The notes: generated from the sequence alone by a model not told the origin. 64,000 nt of DNA from Achromobacter pestifer (GCF_902859625.1 NZ_CADIJX010000002.1:186001-250000), one strand, 5' to 3'; positions 42,791-52,729 are shown, counted from the stretch's first letter. Translations and numbers: made by a program.

Positions 42791-45073
42791 ATGAGCGTTG
42801 TACGAGAACTGGTGACGCTGGTGCGTTACCAGGCTGATGATTCGGAGCTGAAGGCGCTTCAGCAGGCATTTGGCGACATGCTGTCGACCATGACGAAAGC
42901 TTGCGATCAGGCGGCGGCGATGCTGCGCCAGGCGTTCGCGGGTGTGCTTCCTGTTGCGCTGAACACGCGGCAGGCCGTGAACGCAATGGCCCCGTCGCAG
43001 CAGCAGGGCGCATCGGCTGCCCGGCCACACACGACCGCCTTGGGTGGCCTGCGTGGTGTCATTGAGTTGACGCTGGGTGCCACCCCATTCAAACGGATAC
43101 TGGGTGACATCGACTCGTGGACGCAGATGCAGGCGCGCATGCGGCAGGCGACAAGGTCGGAAACGCAGTATGGCGAGGCCGACCGCGACGTGGCCCGAAT
43201 CTCCCGGGTCAGCCGAACGTCTTACGCGGATAACGCCGATACGTTCATGCGTGCGCGGCAAGTCCTGGAGGATCAGGGAAAGCCTGCGCAAGACGCTTCC
43301 CGCATCACCGAGGCGCTCGCATTGAGCATGACCTTGTCAGGCACCCAGGCACAGGACCGGGGTGGGGTGGTCACGTCTCTGGTCAGGATGATCGAGCAAG
43401 GCAAGCTGGGTTTAGAGGAGTACAACACGCTGCCCCTGCGCATGCAGGATGCGCTGGCTGCGGGTCTCGATGTAGACCGTGGCCAGTTGCGCGAACAGGT
43501 GCGCGGCGGCCTGATGACATCTGACCGGGTGCTGCCCGCGTTGCAGTCGCAGTTGCCCAGGATGCGTGCCGAAGCCGAGAGCGCGCCAGCGTCCATCTCG
43601 GGGTCGATGGCTGTCTTCAACGATGCCTTGCAGCGCTACTTCGGCGAGACATTGCCAGGCGGTCAAACCGTGTTGCGGGCGATCACGAACTCGGTTCAGT
43701 ATTTGGCCGACAACATCGACACTGTCGTCAAACTGCTGGCGCTGGCGGGAGCAAGTCTGGGCCTGGTCTCGTTGGGTTCCTGGCTGCGGCAAGCCACGCT
43801 GCAATCGGGTGGACTGATCCGAAGTCTGTATGCCGCCACGCGCGTGGCGATTGGACTGGATTCCGCCATGGCGTTGCGCAACGGGCCCGCAGGCGCCATG
43901 CAGATGCTGTCGACATGGACTCGATCGCTGGTGCCCTTGTTGCGCATGGCCGCGATACTGACCACGATCTATCTGATCGGGACCGATATCGTCAGTTGGT
44001 TGAATGGCGGGGACTCCGTGCTGGGCGGTTGGATCGGCGGTGTGGAAGCGTGGCGCGGCGAAATTGACGCGGTGTCGGCGGCCCTGACCTTCGTGAAGGA
44101 TCTGCTGGGTGGCGCAGGTCAGGCGCTGGGACCTTGGGTCATGCAGTTCGGAACGATTGCGGTCATGGCCTACGGCCTGTGGCAGATCCTGTCGCCTATC
44201 GGTGGAGTGATCCTGTCCTTGGCCAGAATCGCGTTGCCTTTCCTTTCGAGCGGGTTCCGGTACCTGGCCGGGACAGTGGTGCCGATGTTGGGGAACGCAC
44301 TGCTTGACATTGCCAGGACCGTGATCCCGATGCTGTGGAATACCTTCGCCATGACGCCGATCGGGCGGATCATCTCGGCGATTTCCCTACTGGCTATTGC
44401 CCTGTGGCAGATCTGGGAAAACTGGGATTTGATCAAGGCGTACATATCGGCGTCGTGGGATCAGCTGATGGTCATGGCGTATGACGGGTTCCTGGGCCCG
44501 GTGATCGAGTACATCACCGCGTTGTGGAACCTGTGGTCGGAGATCGTCAAAGGCGTGGTGGCTGCATTCACCGGGGACTGGGACGGCGCCGTCAAGCATT
44601 GGCTGGGGGCGTTCAACGGACTGTGGACGTTCTTCTCGGGCATGGGCGGCCGCATGATCGCCACGATCAAAGAGATTGGCGGCGCGATCCAGACGTGGGT
44701 GTTGGACAAAGTCAATAAAGCCAAGGACTGGTTCAAGGGGCTGGTGCCGGATTGGATGAAGGACGACGAGCAAGCGTCCGTCATGGATGCACCGCGTGCG
44801 ATGGCGGACGTGCCGCCGCAATGGGCCGCCGTTGCGGGCGGAATATCCGTGCCCTACGTGGCTGCCGGCACGGTGGTTGGCGCCACGCCAAGCCCTGGCC
44901 GCGCCCCGTTTGTTTACCAAAGCAACAACGACATCGTTGTCAATGTAAGCGCGAACGACGCGCAAGCGGTTCGTTCAGGAGTGGTGCAGGGCTTGAATCG
45001 GGGTTTGCAAAACAACCTTGACACCTTGACCCAGAATTTTGACGTGACTTCGGCCGTGGAAGTGCGGAGCTAG
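42791..45073 (+). CDS. Tail tape measure protein
   Basis: Protein of 760 residues, the longest in the tail module apart from the fibre. It has an N-terminal coiled coil, a tape-measure domain (about 75-280, GLRGVIELTLGATPFKRILGDIDSW) and a run of hydrophobic helices (about 310-545), such as VKLLALAGASLGLVSLGSWL and PLLRMAAILTTIYLIG. These are typical of segments delivered into the target membrane. Its length would set tail length near 110 nm using about 0.15 nm per residue (a rule of thumb for the family). It starts just after the chaperone frameshift product. Confidence 0.88.
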   Translation: MSVVRELVTLVRYQADDSELKALQQAFGDMLSTMTKACDQAAAMLRQAFAGVLPVALNTRQAVNAMAPSQQQGASAARPHTTALGGLRGVIELTLGATPFKRILGDIDSWTQMQARMRQATRSETQYGEADRDVARISRVSRTSYADNADTFMRARQVLEDQGKPAQDASRITEALALSMTLSGTQAQDRGGVVTSLVRMIEQGKLGLEEYNTLPLRMQDALAAGLDVDRGQLREQVRGGLMTSDRVLPALQSQLPRMRAEAESAPASISGSMAVFNDALQRYFGETLPGGQTVLRAITNSVQYLADNIDTVVKLLALAGASLGLVSLGSWLRQATLQSGGLIRSLYAATRVAIGLDSAMALRNGPAGAMQMLSTWTRSLVPLLRMAAILTTIYLIGTDIVSWLNGGDSVLGGWIGGVEAWRGEIDAVSAALTFVKDLLGGAGQALGPWVMQFGTIAVMAYGLWQILSPIGGVILSLARIALPFLSSGFRYLAGTVVPMLGNALLDIARTVIPMLWNTFAMTPIGRIISAISLLAIALWQIWENWDLIKAYISASWDQLMVMAYDGFLGPVIEYITALWNLWSEIVKGVVAAFTGDWDGAVKHWLGAFNGLWTFFSGMGGRMIATIKEIGGAIQTWVLDKVNKAKDWFKGLVPDWMKDDEQASVMDAPRAMADVPPQWAAVAGGISVPYVAAGTVVGATPSPGRAPFVYQSNNDIVVNVSANDAQAVRSGVVQGLNRGLQNNLDTLTQNFDVTSAVEVRS

Positions 45074-45081
45074 GAGCAACC

Positions 45082-45690
45082 ATGAATTTTGTTTCCATGA
45101 TTTTCGGTTGGAACGGCGGCAGCAGCATCGGCACGGTTCCGCTTGATGCGCTGTTGAGCGAGAAGACGTCGTTGAATAGCCGCGCAACCTCGTATGCCGT
45201 GGAAGACGGCCCACCGGTCACGGATCATGTGGTCCAGGAGTCCGAACAGCTGACATTGGATGGATGGGTGACCGCAGCGGAGATCGCGTTGCTGGGTGGA
45301 CGGAATGCGCGTGGAGTCACTCAGGGTGGGCTGTTCACAGGCTCCAGTCGGTCCAAACTGATCAGCGCGAAGGATGCGCTACGCAAGATCCATGCAGACC
45401 GCCTGCCCATCACCATTGCCACGGGCCTGGATGTCTATGCTGATTTTGTGATGGAGAGCTGCGACATCGGGCGCGGCAATGGCAGCGGCGATCGGTTCGA
45501 GATTTCGGCCAGCTTCAAGCGGATCCGCAAGGTGACGCTGCGCCAAGCGGACATTCCACCCGAGAAGACATCGGGCAGTGCAACCGGCAAGGCTGGGTCA
45601 ACCAAGACCAATGCGGGCAAGGCCCGCGGCGCCGACGTCAGCCCGAAGCAAGGCGGCGGCTCCAACAAACCTGTGCTGCTCTCCATATGA
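45082..45690 (+). CDS. Dit-like baseplate/tail protein
   Basis: Protein of 202 residues. The N-terminal Dit-like domain (about 25-65) has YAVEDGPPVTDHVVQESEQLTLDGWVT, the family signature. The C-terminal 50 residues are Lys/Gly/Ser-rich and probably flexible. It lies directly after the tape measure, where baseplate assembly begins. It overlaps the plug gene by 4 nt. Confidence 0.72.
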   Translation: MNFVSMIFGWNGGSSIGTVPLDALLSEKTSLNSRATSYAVEDGPPVTDHVVQESEQLTLDGWVTAAEIALLGGRNARGVTQGGLFTGSSRSKLISAKDALRKIHADRLPITIATGLDVYADFVMESCDIGRGNGSGDRFEISASFKRIRKVTLRQADIPPEKTSGSATGKAGSTKTNAGKARGADVSPKQGGGSNKPVLLSI

Positions 45691-46019
45691 TCCAGATCCC
45701 CATTCCCGACGTCAACGACAGCCTCACCGAGGTGGAGCTTGAAGGGGTGACCTACTTTCTGCGGCTGTCGTGGAACAGTGAGGCCGAACTATGGGTGCTG
45801 TCGATCGAGAACGCCTACAACGAGCTGATCGTGGCGGGCATCGCTCTGGTGCCCGGTGTACCGCTGCTGGCCGGTTACCGGCACTTGGCGGTGCCTGCCG
45901 GAGAACTGGTGGCGTTGGCTCCTGACCGCCGCGACACCGTCAGCCGGGCCGCGTTGCCCTCAGGCGAAGTGGCGCTGATTTACGCGAATTCGCAGGAGGT
46001 CGCCGATGGCCAGGTTTGA
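45687..46019 (+). CDS. Phage baseplate plug protein
   Basis: Protein of 110 residues. IPIPDVNDSLTEVELEGVTYFLRLSWNSEAELWVLSI and AGYRHLAVPAGELVALAPD match small beta-rich plug proteins encoded between Dit-like and hub genes in DUF3383-type myoviruses. It probably closes the tube end. It overlaps the hub gene by 14 nt. Confidence 0.75.
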   Translation: MIQIPIPDVNDSLTEVELEGVTYFLRLSWNSEAELWVLSIENAYNELIVAGIALVPGVPLLAGYRHLAVPAGELVALAPDRRDTVSRAALPSGEVALIYANSQEVADGQV

Positions 46020-46917
46020 TCGGGTCTACCGCTTGCTCGTTGGCAAGGGTAGCGCCCAAGGGCTGGAGGTCATTCCGCCCATCCGCGTGACGTTCGACAT
46101 TGCGAAGAACGCCGACGAGGAACCCAATGACGCCAAGATCTCCCTGTACAACCTGGCGGCCAGTACTCGCCGGATGTTGGAAGAGCCCGGGTTGCGCTGC
46201 GTGTTGTATGCCGGCTACGCCGAAGAGGGCGGGCCGTTGCTGATGGCGTCTGGCAGCATCGTGTATGCGTATACGAAGTTCCAACAGCCGGACGTAGTGA
46301 CCGAACTGACGGTCAAGGATGGCTATATCGAGATACGTGACACGGCAGTGTCGATCGGCCTGGGGCCTGGCGCCCAGGCCAGTGCCATCATCCGGGATAT
46401 CGCGCGTCAGATGGGCTTGCCGTTACTGATGGCCGACGACGTGCCTGATCGGCGCTGGGAACAGGGGTTTTCGTTCTACGGCGCGGCGCGCACTGCACTG
46501 CATAAAGTCACCCAAGGGACCGGCCTGGAATGGTCGATCCAGAACCAGCAATTGCAGGTCGTCCAGCGCTTGGGAACGACGCGGCGTCAGGCGGTTGTCC
46601 TGGCGGTGGATACCGGCTTGCTGGGCTATCCGGAACGCATGCGGGAAGCGCCCACCGAGAAGGCGTCTGCAAAAGGGCAGCCCGTTGCTGCCAAGCCGGC
46701 CAGCGGCCACCAACAACGTGATGGTTGGAAAGTGAAGTCGTTGTTGTTGCCGACGATCAATCCCGGTGACTTGGTCAAGCTGGAAAGCCGCAGCGTCCAG
46801 GCCTTTCAGCGTGTGGAGAAAGTGCACCACACGGGCGATAGCGAAGGCGGTGACTGGCAGACTGAGCTCGAGCTGGTCGACCGCGATGCGCCACCCAAGA
46901 AAAAGGACCCGAAATGA
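46006..46917 (+). CDS. Baseplate hub protein (gpD/gp27-like)
   Basis: Protein of 303 residues. The early region has RVTFDIAKNADEEPNDAKISLYNLAASTRRML. The middle has a hub domain and a C-terminal strand set (SLLLPTINPGDLVKLESRSVQAFQRVEKVHHTGDS), as in phage late-control D-like hubs. It forms the trimeric socket for the spike encoded next. ATGA coupling links the two genes. Confidence 0.82.
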   Translation: MARFDRVYRLLVGKGSAQGLEVIPPIRVTFDIAKNADEEPNDAKISLYNLAASTRRMLEEPGLRCVLYAGYAEEGGPLLMASGSIVYAYTKFQQPDVVTELTVKDGYIEIRDTAVSIGLGPGAQASAIIRDIARQMGLPLLMADDVPDRRWEQGFSFYGAARTALHKVTQGTGLEWSIQNQQLQVVQRLGTTRRQAVVLAVDTGLLGYPERMREAPTEKASAKGQPVAAKPASGHQQRDGWKVKSLLLPTINPGDLVKLESRSVQAFQRVEKVHHTGDSEGGDWQTELELVDRDAPPKKKDPK

Positions 46918-47609
46918 GCAATGCACTCACCGCCATCCGCCGCATCATCGCGACGGAGTTGGCGGATATCTACACGACGCTTCCCGGTGAAGTCGTGGCC
47001 TATGACGGCACGTTCGTCACCGCGCGGCCCGCGTTGGCCAAGCGGCTGGCCAACGGCGAGGCGCTGCCACCGCCGCAAGTGGTGCGCGTGCCTGTTTGCT
47101 GGCCGGTGGGCGATGTCAACGGCGCGCAGGCGCTGATTTCGGTGCCGTTGAAGCCGGGGGATGCCATCAAGCTGTCGTTCTCTGCGCGTGCGCTGGAGAA
47201 CTGGCTGGCGGGCGATAACGGTCCTCCGGACGACCCCCGGCAATTCGACCTGTCTGACGCCTTTGCATCCCCGTTGCTTCGGCCCGGCAAGATGGCGGCG
47301 GACACGCAAAACGTCAGCATCCAATATGGACCCGGCACGGTAAAACTGTCGTCGTCCGGCGACCTGACCTTTCACGTGAAGACCTGGACCGTGCAGGCCG
47401 AGCAGACCACCTTCAACACCCCGGTCACGGTCAATGGACCCCTGACCTACACCCAAGGCCTGTCGGGTGAGGGCGGCGAAGGCGGGGCATCGATGCGAAT
47501 CCGTGGGGGCGTGGCGTTTGAAGGAAGCGCCATCACCCACAACGGCAAAAGCATCGGCGACACGCACCGCCATCCCTACGCTGGCGGCACGACGGAGGCA
47601 CCTGTGTGA
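46914..47609 (+). CDS. Gp138-family membrane-puncturing spike
   Basis: Protein of 231 residues. The N-terminal OB-fold (about 20-125, PGEVVAYDGTFVTARPALAKRLANG, VPVCWPVGD) is the Gp138 N domain. A repetitive beta-helix needle region follows (GTVKLSSSGDLTFHVKTWTVQAEQTTFNTPVTVNGPLTYTQ). The tip has HRHPY (about residue 220); an HxH tip coordinates an iron ion in other contractile spikes. It is the piercing point of the particle. Confidence 0.85.
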   Translation: MSNALTAIRRIIATELADIYTTLPGEVVAYDGTFVTARPALAKRLANGEALPPPQVVRVPVCWPVGDVNGAQALISVPLKPGDAIKLSFSARALENWLAGDNGPPDDPRQFDLSDAFASPLLRPGKMAADTQNVSIQYGPGTVKLSSSGDLTFHVKTWTVQAEQTTFNTPVTVNGPLTYTQGLSGEGGEGGASMRIRGGVAFEGSAITHNGKSIGDTHRHPYAGGTTEAPV

Positions 47610-47977
47610 TGGCTTTGGACCTAACGCTAACCGCCGATCACGATCTGGATATTGATCTGCTCGGTCGCACGTCGTTCGTGGATGGCGCAGACCGTATCGC
47701 TCAGCAGATCAAGATCACGTTGCTGGCCTTCATGGGTGAATGGTTTCTGGATACGACCTTCGGTGTCCCGTATCTGGAAGACATCTTGGTCAAGTCGCCT
47801 GACCGCGCCGGCATTGAAGCGATTCTTCGCGCCCGGATCCGGGCGGTGCCCGGCGTGGACCGCGTACGCGGTCTTGACCTGCAAGTAGAACGCCAGCTGC
47901 GCGTGCTGCGCGTGACCTATGACGCGGATACCGCGGCGGGACGGCTCGAACGGGTCGTTGAACTAGGCAAGTCCTAA
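47609..47977 (+). CDS. Baseplate wedge protein (gp25/GPW-like)
   Basis: Protein of 122 residues. LTADHDLDIDLLGRTSFVDGADRIAQQIKITLLAFMGEWFLDTTFGVPYLEDILVK contains the gp25-type EWF..P.G.P core. gp25 homologues connect baseplate wedge to sheath and trigger contraction. ATG at 47609 interlocks with the spike stop (TGATG). Confidence 0.85.
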   Translation: MALDLTLTADHDLDIDLLGRTSFVDGADRIAQQIKITLLAFMGEWFLDTTFGVPYLEDILVKSPDRAGIEAILRARIRAVPGVDRVRGLDLQVERQLRVLRVTYDADTAAGRLERVVELGKS

Positions 47978-48001
47978 CCCCTTAATTTCTACGAGGTACC
48001 T

Positions 48002-49453
48002 ATGGCCTACGGTGTCACACCGGACGGGTTCGTACGTCCGCGCCTGCCCGAGATCCGCCAGGAGATCGTGGCGGACTTGCGCGCTCGCATGCAATCCGCC
48101 GGATTCAATGGTGCGGTGGAAACCCGCCCCGACAGTATTACCGGTCTGCTGATCGATACCTTCGCCGAACGCGAAGCCACGCTATGGGAACAGGCCGAGG
48201 GCGTGTACTACGCCATGTATCCCGGTTCCGCGACAGGGGTCTCATTGGACCGCGCCGTGTCGTTCACCGGCGTGTCGCGTTACGGCAATGAACCGTCACG
48301 GGCGTATGTCGTGCTGTATGGCGTGGCGGGCGCCAACGTTCCGGCGGGGGCACTGGTGCGCCATCGCGCCAGCCAGAACCTGTGGATGGTGTCCGCCGAT
48401 ACAAAAATCCTTGCTGGCGCGGCGGCTGACATCACGCTTCAGCCGACCGTCGCGGCGAACGCCGATTACCGTGTGTCGATCGAGGGCAGACCGTACGCTT
48501 ATGCGTCGGGCCCCACGACAAATCTGCCGCAGATCCTGGCCGGTCTGGTCACGGCACTATCGGCCAGTGGCCTGGATGTGTCCAGTGATGGCGCAGCCGT
48601 TCGGATCCATACGGACGGCCGCCTGGCGGTAGCCGTCACCTGGTCGGACAAGTTGGCCCTGATCCGGATGGGATCGCCCGCATTGGTGCAGACCGCTGGC
48701 GCCTCTACCGAGGCCGCGGCGGTGGGAGACCTGAACGGCGTCGTGACGCAGGTTGACGGGTGGACTGCCGTGGACAATTTGCAGGCGGGCGTGGCCGGAC
48801 GCTTGGCTGAAAACGCCGCCGAATTGCGCGCACGCTATCCCACCGGCTTGTTCCGTCTGGGCGCGGCGACGCTGCCCAGCATTGGCCCCAACGTGCGGGA
48901 TCGCGTGGCGGGGGTGCGCACCGTGAAGGTGTTCATGAACAACACGGATCAGCCGGATGCCTCGGGACGGCCTCCGCACAGCGTGCATGCCGTGGTGGAC
49001 GGCGGCCTGGACGACGAGGTGGCTGATGCCATCTTCCGCGTGGTGGCGGCAGGAATCGATACCCACGGCCAACAGGCTGTGGTGGTCAAGGACGCAGACG
49101 GCGCCGATCAGATGATCCGCTTTGACCGGCCCGAGCGCGTCTTTCTGTGGGTACGCTGCGCGACCACGCTTTTGCCGCCGTCCGAGCAGGCATTTCCGCC
49201 AGATGGATTCCAGACGATCGCGGAAAACGTCGCCCAGGTGGGCGAGGCGTTCAGCGTCGGCGAAGACGTCATCCTGCAACGGTTGTACGGCGCAATCTAC
49301 CGCACGCCTGGCTTGGCGTCGGTGGACCTGGCGCTGGCGTTTTCCACCAACCCCGCATTCGTGCCCGCTCCCGCCGACTACCGCGCCGCGAACGTCGCGA
49401 TCAAGGACTCGCAAGTGGCCGCGTTCGACCTTTCGCGCATCGAGGTGACGTAA
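48002..49453 (+). CDS. Baseplate J-like protein
   Basis: Protein of 483 residues, baseplate wedge component (gpJ/gp6-like). EREATLWEQAEGVYYAMYPGSATGVSLDRAVSFTGVSRYGNEPSRAYVVL is typical of the J domain N terminus. NVRDRVAGVRTVKVFMNNTD and VVDGGLDDEVADAIFRVVAAGIDTHG lie in the C-terminal domain. It ends one base into the next start (TAATG). Confidence 0.9.
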   Translation: MAYGVTPDGFVRPRLPEIRQEIVADLRARMQSAGFNGAVETRPDSITGLLIDTFAEREATLWEQAEGVYYAMYPGSATGVSLDRAVSFTGVSRYGNEPSRAYVVLYGVAGANVPAGALVRHRASQNLWMVSADTKILAGAAADITLQPTVAANADYRVSIEGRPYAYASGPTTNLPQILAGLVTALSASGLDVSSDGAAVRIHTDGRLAVAVTWSDKLALIRMGSPALVQTAGASTEAAAVGDLNGVVTQVDGWTAVDNLQAGVAGRLAENAAELRARYPTGLFRLGAATLPSIGPNVRDRVAGVRTVKVFMNNTDQPDASGRPPHSVHAVVDGGLDDEVADAIFRVVAAGIDTHGQQAVVVKDADGADQMIRFDRPERVFLWVRCATTLLPPSEQAFPPDGFQTIAENVAQVGEAFSVGEDVILQRLYGAIYRTPGLASVDLALAFSTNPAFVPAPADYRAANVAIKDSQVAAFDLSRIEVT

Positions 49454-50118
49454 TGGACTTGACTCAAGACCATGCGCAGACGGCGTGGGGGCATTGGCTG
49501 GGTCAGTTCCAGGCCAAGCGGCGGCTGGAGGCGCTGGTCAAAGCGCTTCTAAAGCCCGCCGACGGCCTGCAAGGCGCACTGCGGGCGCTGTATGAAGACC
49601 GCTGGCTGGAGACGGCGGTGGGCAGGCAGCTGGACGGTATCGGCGAGATAGTCGGTCTGCCCCGCGTCATCGATGAGGCGATCTACATCCGCTTCTTCGG
49701 GTTTCAGGGGCAACCGAATGTCGGCGGCTTTGACGATGCCCGTTTCCGGCGTGCCAATGAACGGCCGGTAGCCGGTTCGACGACGCTGCTCGATGCCGAG
49801 TACCGCAAGTTGCTGTATTGGAAGATCGCGCTGAACAACGGGCATGGCACCGCGCCAGAGATCGCGAGCTCGCTCAAGCCGATCTTCGACGTGACCCGCG
49901 TGATCGTGCAGAACGCGGGCAACGCAAAGATCCGGATCTGGGTCAGCCGAATTCCTGGCCCCAACGACCCGCTTATGGCGAATCCCTACAAGTGGGTCCC
50001 GCAAGCCGCCGGCGTCGGCGTGCAACTCATCACCGGCTCGACCGAGAAACCGTTTGGTTTCCGCGAGCAAGGTTTCTTTGGCTTTGGCGTCGGCGTGCTG
50101 GCGCGAGGTATCTATTGA
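49453..50118 (+). CDS. DUF2612-like baseplate/fibre-connector protein
   Basis: Protein of 221 residues. YRKLLYWKIALNNGHGTAPEIASSLKPIFDVTRVIVQNAGNAKIRIWV is the family core, and the C-terminal GVQLITGSTEKPFGFREQGFFGFGVGVLARGIY is characteristic. It occupies the gpI position between J and the fibre and likely docks the fibre on the baseplate. TGATG coupling joins it to the fibre gene. Confidence 0.8.
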   Translation: MDLTQDHAQTAWGHWLGQFQAKRRLEALVKALLKPADGLQGALRALYEDRWLETAVGRQLDGIGEIVGLPRVIDEAIYIRFFGFQGQPNVGGFDDARFRRANERPVAGSTTLLDAEYRKLLYWKIALNNGHGTAPEIASSLKPIFDVTRVIVQNAGNAKIRIWVSRIPGPNDPLMANPYKWVPQAAGVGVQLITGSTEKPFGFREQGFFGFGVGVLARGIY

Positions 50119-52724
50119 TGGCAGACCCTACATTCTTCGACCTCTTCAAATCGACCTGGGCACAAAACGGCCTGACCGAAGGCATTACCGACCTGCAATA
50201 CAAGACGGGTTGGTCGTTCATCGGTTCCGTTCCGCCTTCCGTCGAACAGTTCAACAAGGTTCAGCAGACGACGGACGAGCGCCTCGTGTGGCTGTACAAG
50301 CAGCTGGACGGCCTGGCCGCGGTAACGGGCCGGCCGCTCGCGGCCAACGGCTTCGATGCGCTTAGCTACGCGCAGCAGAACCTGAATGCGACCAACCTCA
50401 AGAGTGGCACGGTGCCCGTGGCGAGGCTATCTGGAACGGCGTCGACGCTGACGGCAGGCGCCGCCCAGAAACTGGCTACCGCACGCACCATTGCCACGAC
50501 GGGCGATGCAACGGGCAGCGGATCGTTCGACGGCTCCGCCAACCTGTCGCTCGGCCTGACGCTCAGCGCCAGTGGCGTGACCGCGGGCAACTACGGCAAC
50601 GCCAACGCGGTGCCGACGTTCACGGTGGATGCAAAGGGGCGCGTGTCGGCGGCAGGAGAAGTCGCGGTGGGCAACGCTGCAAGCGCAACGAAGCTGGCCA
50701 CGGCCCGCAGCTTTGCGATCACGGGCGGCGCTACGGCCGCAGCGGCAACCTTCGACGGCTCGGCCAACGTCGCGTTCAACGTCACGGGGCTGGATGTGTC
50801 CAAGGCTAACGCCGGTACGTTACCGGTGGCGCGTGGTGGTACGGGATTGGCGACGGTTGCTGCGGGCACTTATCTGACGGGTGCGGGAACCGGGGCATTG
50901 GTGTCGCGCACGTCGGCGCAAGTGTTGGAGGATATTCAAGCGTTTCCGAAGGCGGGCGGGGAAATCTCGGGGCCGGTATTGCTGGGGACGGGGGCGGTGA
51001 TAGGAGCGCAGTACGGGAGCAACGCTAGCTCTGGAAGAACGGCACATGTCCTTCTACCCGATGGCGGCGGATTCTCTTCGCATCTTGCGTCAGTGACTGG
51101 GGCAATGAAGATCACACTTCCGCCGGTGGCTATTGGACCGAACACAATGCTACGGCTTCGTGTAGACATGTTCGAGTACTTGCCGGACATGCCGCCGGTT
51201 TCTGTGTTGCTCCATGGTTATGTGCAGACGAGCAAGGTATGGAGTCGCTGTGGCGCGACGATTGTCGCTGGCGTTCCTGCTGCCGATATTCCCGTTCGAT
51301 TCGGTTCCGACGCGGCCGGAAATCTCTGCATTTGGCTGGGTGAGACGGGCAAGGTCTGGCAATACCCGACGGTTACCATTGCAGAGGTGCAGGCCAAGTA
51401 CAACGCTTCAGGCGCCACGGTGGCAGCTTGGGGCATTGGATGGAAAGTCGAACCGGTTACGGCTTTCGAGACGGTCTCGTTGACGCTTCCGAGTGGCTCC
51501 CTCTCCTTTGCCCGCTCCGATGTCAACAATGTTGCAGGTCTGCAAGACGCATTGGTTCTGAAGGCCAACGCCGGCGTGACTTTGACCGCAGGAAACGGGT
51601 TGAGCGGCGGCGGAACTCTTGGTGCAAATCGCACGTTCACATTGGGTACGCCGACCAGACTTTCGTCGACGTCCACCAATGCGGTGACAACCACCAGTCA
51701 TACCCACGAGCTGGATACGCAGACGGGGCCAAACGACGCGACGGTAGGTCGGCTGCTCACGGTTGGTAATGCGTTTGGTTTGGGGGCTGACAACCCGCTT
51801 GGAACCGTGGACCTTGATACCGTTCTCACTCCAGGCAATTACGGGCAAAGCCAGAATGCCAATGCATCTGTTGCACGTCATTACCCGATAAGCAGGGCCG
51901 GGACGCTTGCCGTAGGGATGGCGGGCGCGCAAATCACCACGCAGCTTTATATCGTTTATGACACGGGCGAAATGTTCTCGCGTGCTCGCTATAACGCGAT
52001 ATGGACCGAGTGGGCATACCACCCGGGCGTGAGCCGGTTCCCAACCGCCACTGAAGAAGGCCCAGGTATCGCGAAGCGCTCGAGCGATGCCCTGGCGCTG
52101 GCATTGGTGGACGATACGACGTTCATTACGCCAAAGAAGCTCTCCGCAGTGCTGTCGATGACAAGAGGAATGCAAACGTTCAGTACGGCTGGTTTATTCA
52201 AGTGGGACAGGCCAGCCTGGGTTAAATGGGCGTTTGTTCGAGTCTGGGCGGCAGGTGGTGGTGGCGCTCGCTACAGCATTGCTCCCGGCCCATCCGGCGG
52301 GGGCCAGGGCGGTTACTGGGAAGGTCTATTCGATGTATCGGCCGTCGCGTCCGTGGGCATCACCGTGGGGGCGGGGGGAGTTGGCGCCGCGGCGGATGGC
52401 GGTAGCGGTGGGGCCGGGGGGGCATCTTCATTCGGCGCGTATTGCTCCGCGATGGGGGGCTCTGGTGGTTCGATCAATTCGAGCGCCGCGGTGGGTGGAA
52501 CATCGACAGGTACCTCCGGAATTGGTTGGACTGGCGGGTTCGGCAGTGTGCCTGTGCGAGACGTTTTTGGTACCGGAATTCTTGGCGGGGCGGGCGGTGG
52601 GTTCTGGTCACCGTACGGTGGAAGTGGTGTCCACACTGCGGGGCAGCCGGGAATGGGCGGTGCCGGCAGAACGGTTACCAGCGCTGCTTCAGGCGCTTCC
52701 GGTCTTGTTATCGTTGAATGGTGA
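50118..52724 (+). CDS. Tail fibre / receptor-binding protein
   Basis: Protein of 868 residues that would set target range. The N-terminal docking part (about 1-75) reads FFDLFKSTWAQNGLTEGITDLQYKTGWSFIG. The shaft has two repeats of the KLATAR...FDGSAN type (about 115-235) and GTLPVARGGTGL. The middle has further shaft and a variable domain (300-690). The tip (about 710-868) is very glycine-rich with many GG pairs and ends in GLVIVEW, like adhesin tips of long tail fibres. The first third is GC-rich while DNA after about 51,000 is visibly AT-richer, pointing to module exchange. Confidence 0.88.
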   Translation: MADPTFFDLFKSTWAQNGLTEGITDLQYKTGWSFIGSVPPSVEQFNKVQQTTDERLVWLYKQLDGLAAVTGRPLAANGFDALSYAQQNLNATNLKSGTVPVARLSGTASTLTAGAAQKLATARTIATTGDATGSGSFDGSANLSLGLTLSASGVTAGNYGNANAVPTFTVDAKGRVSAAGEVAVGNAASATKLATARSFAITGGATAAAATFDGSANVAFNVTGLDVSKANAGTLPVARGGTGLATVAAGTYLTGAGTGALVSRTSAQVLEDIQAFPKAGGEISGPVLLGTGAVIGAQYGSNASSGRTAHVLLPDGGGFSSHLASVTGAMKITLPPVAIGPNTMLRLRVDMFEYLPDMPPVSVLLHGYVQTSKVWSRCGATIVAGVPAADIPVRFGSDAAGNLCIWLGETGKVWQYPTVTIAEVQAKYNASGATVAAWGIGWKVEPVTAFETVSLTLPSGSLSFARSDVNNVAGLQDALVLKANAGVTLTAGNGLSGGGTLGANRTFTLGTPTRLSSTSTNAVTTTSHTHELDTQTGPNDATVGRLLTVGNAFGLGADNPLGTVDLDTVLTPGNYGQSQNANASVARHYPISRAGTLAVGMAGAQITTQLYIVYDTGEMFSRARYNAIWTEWAYHPGVSRFPTATEEGPGIAKRSSDALALALVDDTTFITPKKLSAVLSMTRGMQTFSTAGLFKWDRPAWVKWAFVRVWAAGGGGARYSIAPGPSGGGQGGYWEGLFDVSAVASVGITVGAGGVGAAADGGSGGAGGASSFGAYCSAMGGSGGSINSSAAVGGTSTGTSGIGWTGGFGSVPVRDVFGTGILGGAGGGFWSPYGGSGVHTAGQPGMGGAGRTVTSAASGASGLVIVEW

Positions 52725-52729
52725 ACAAC

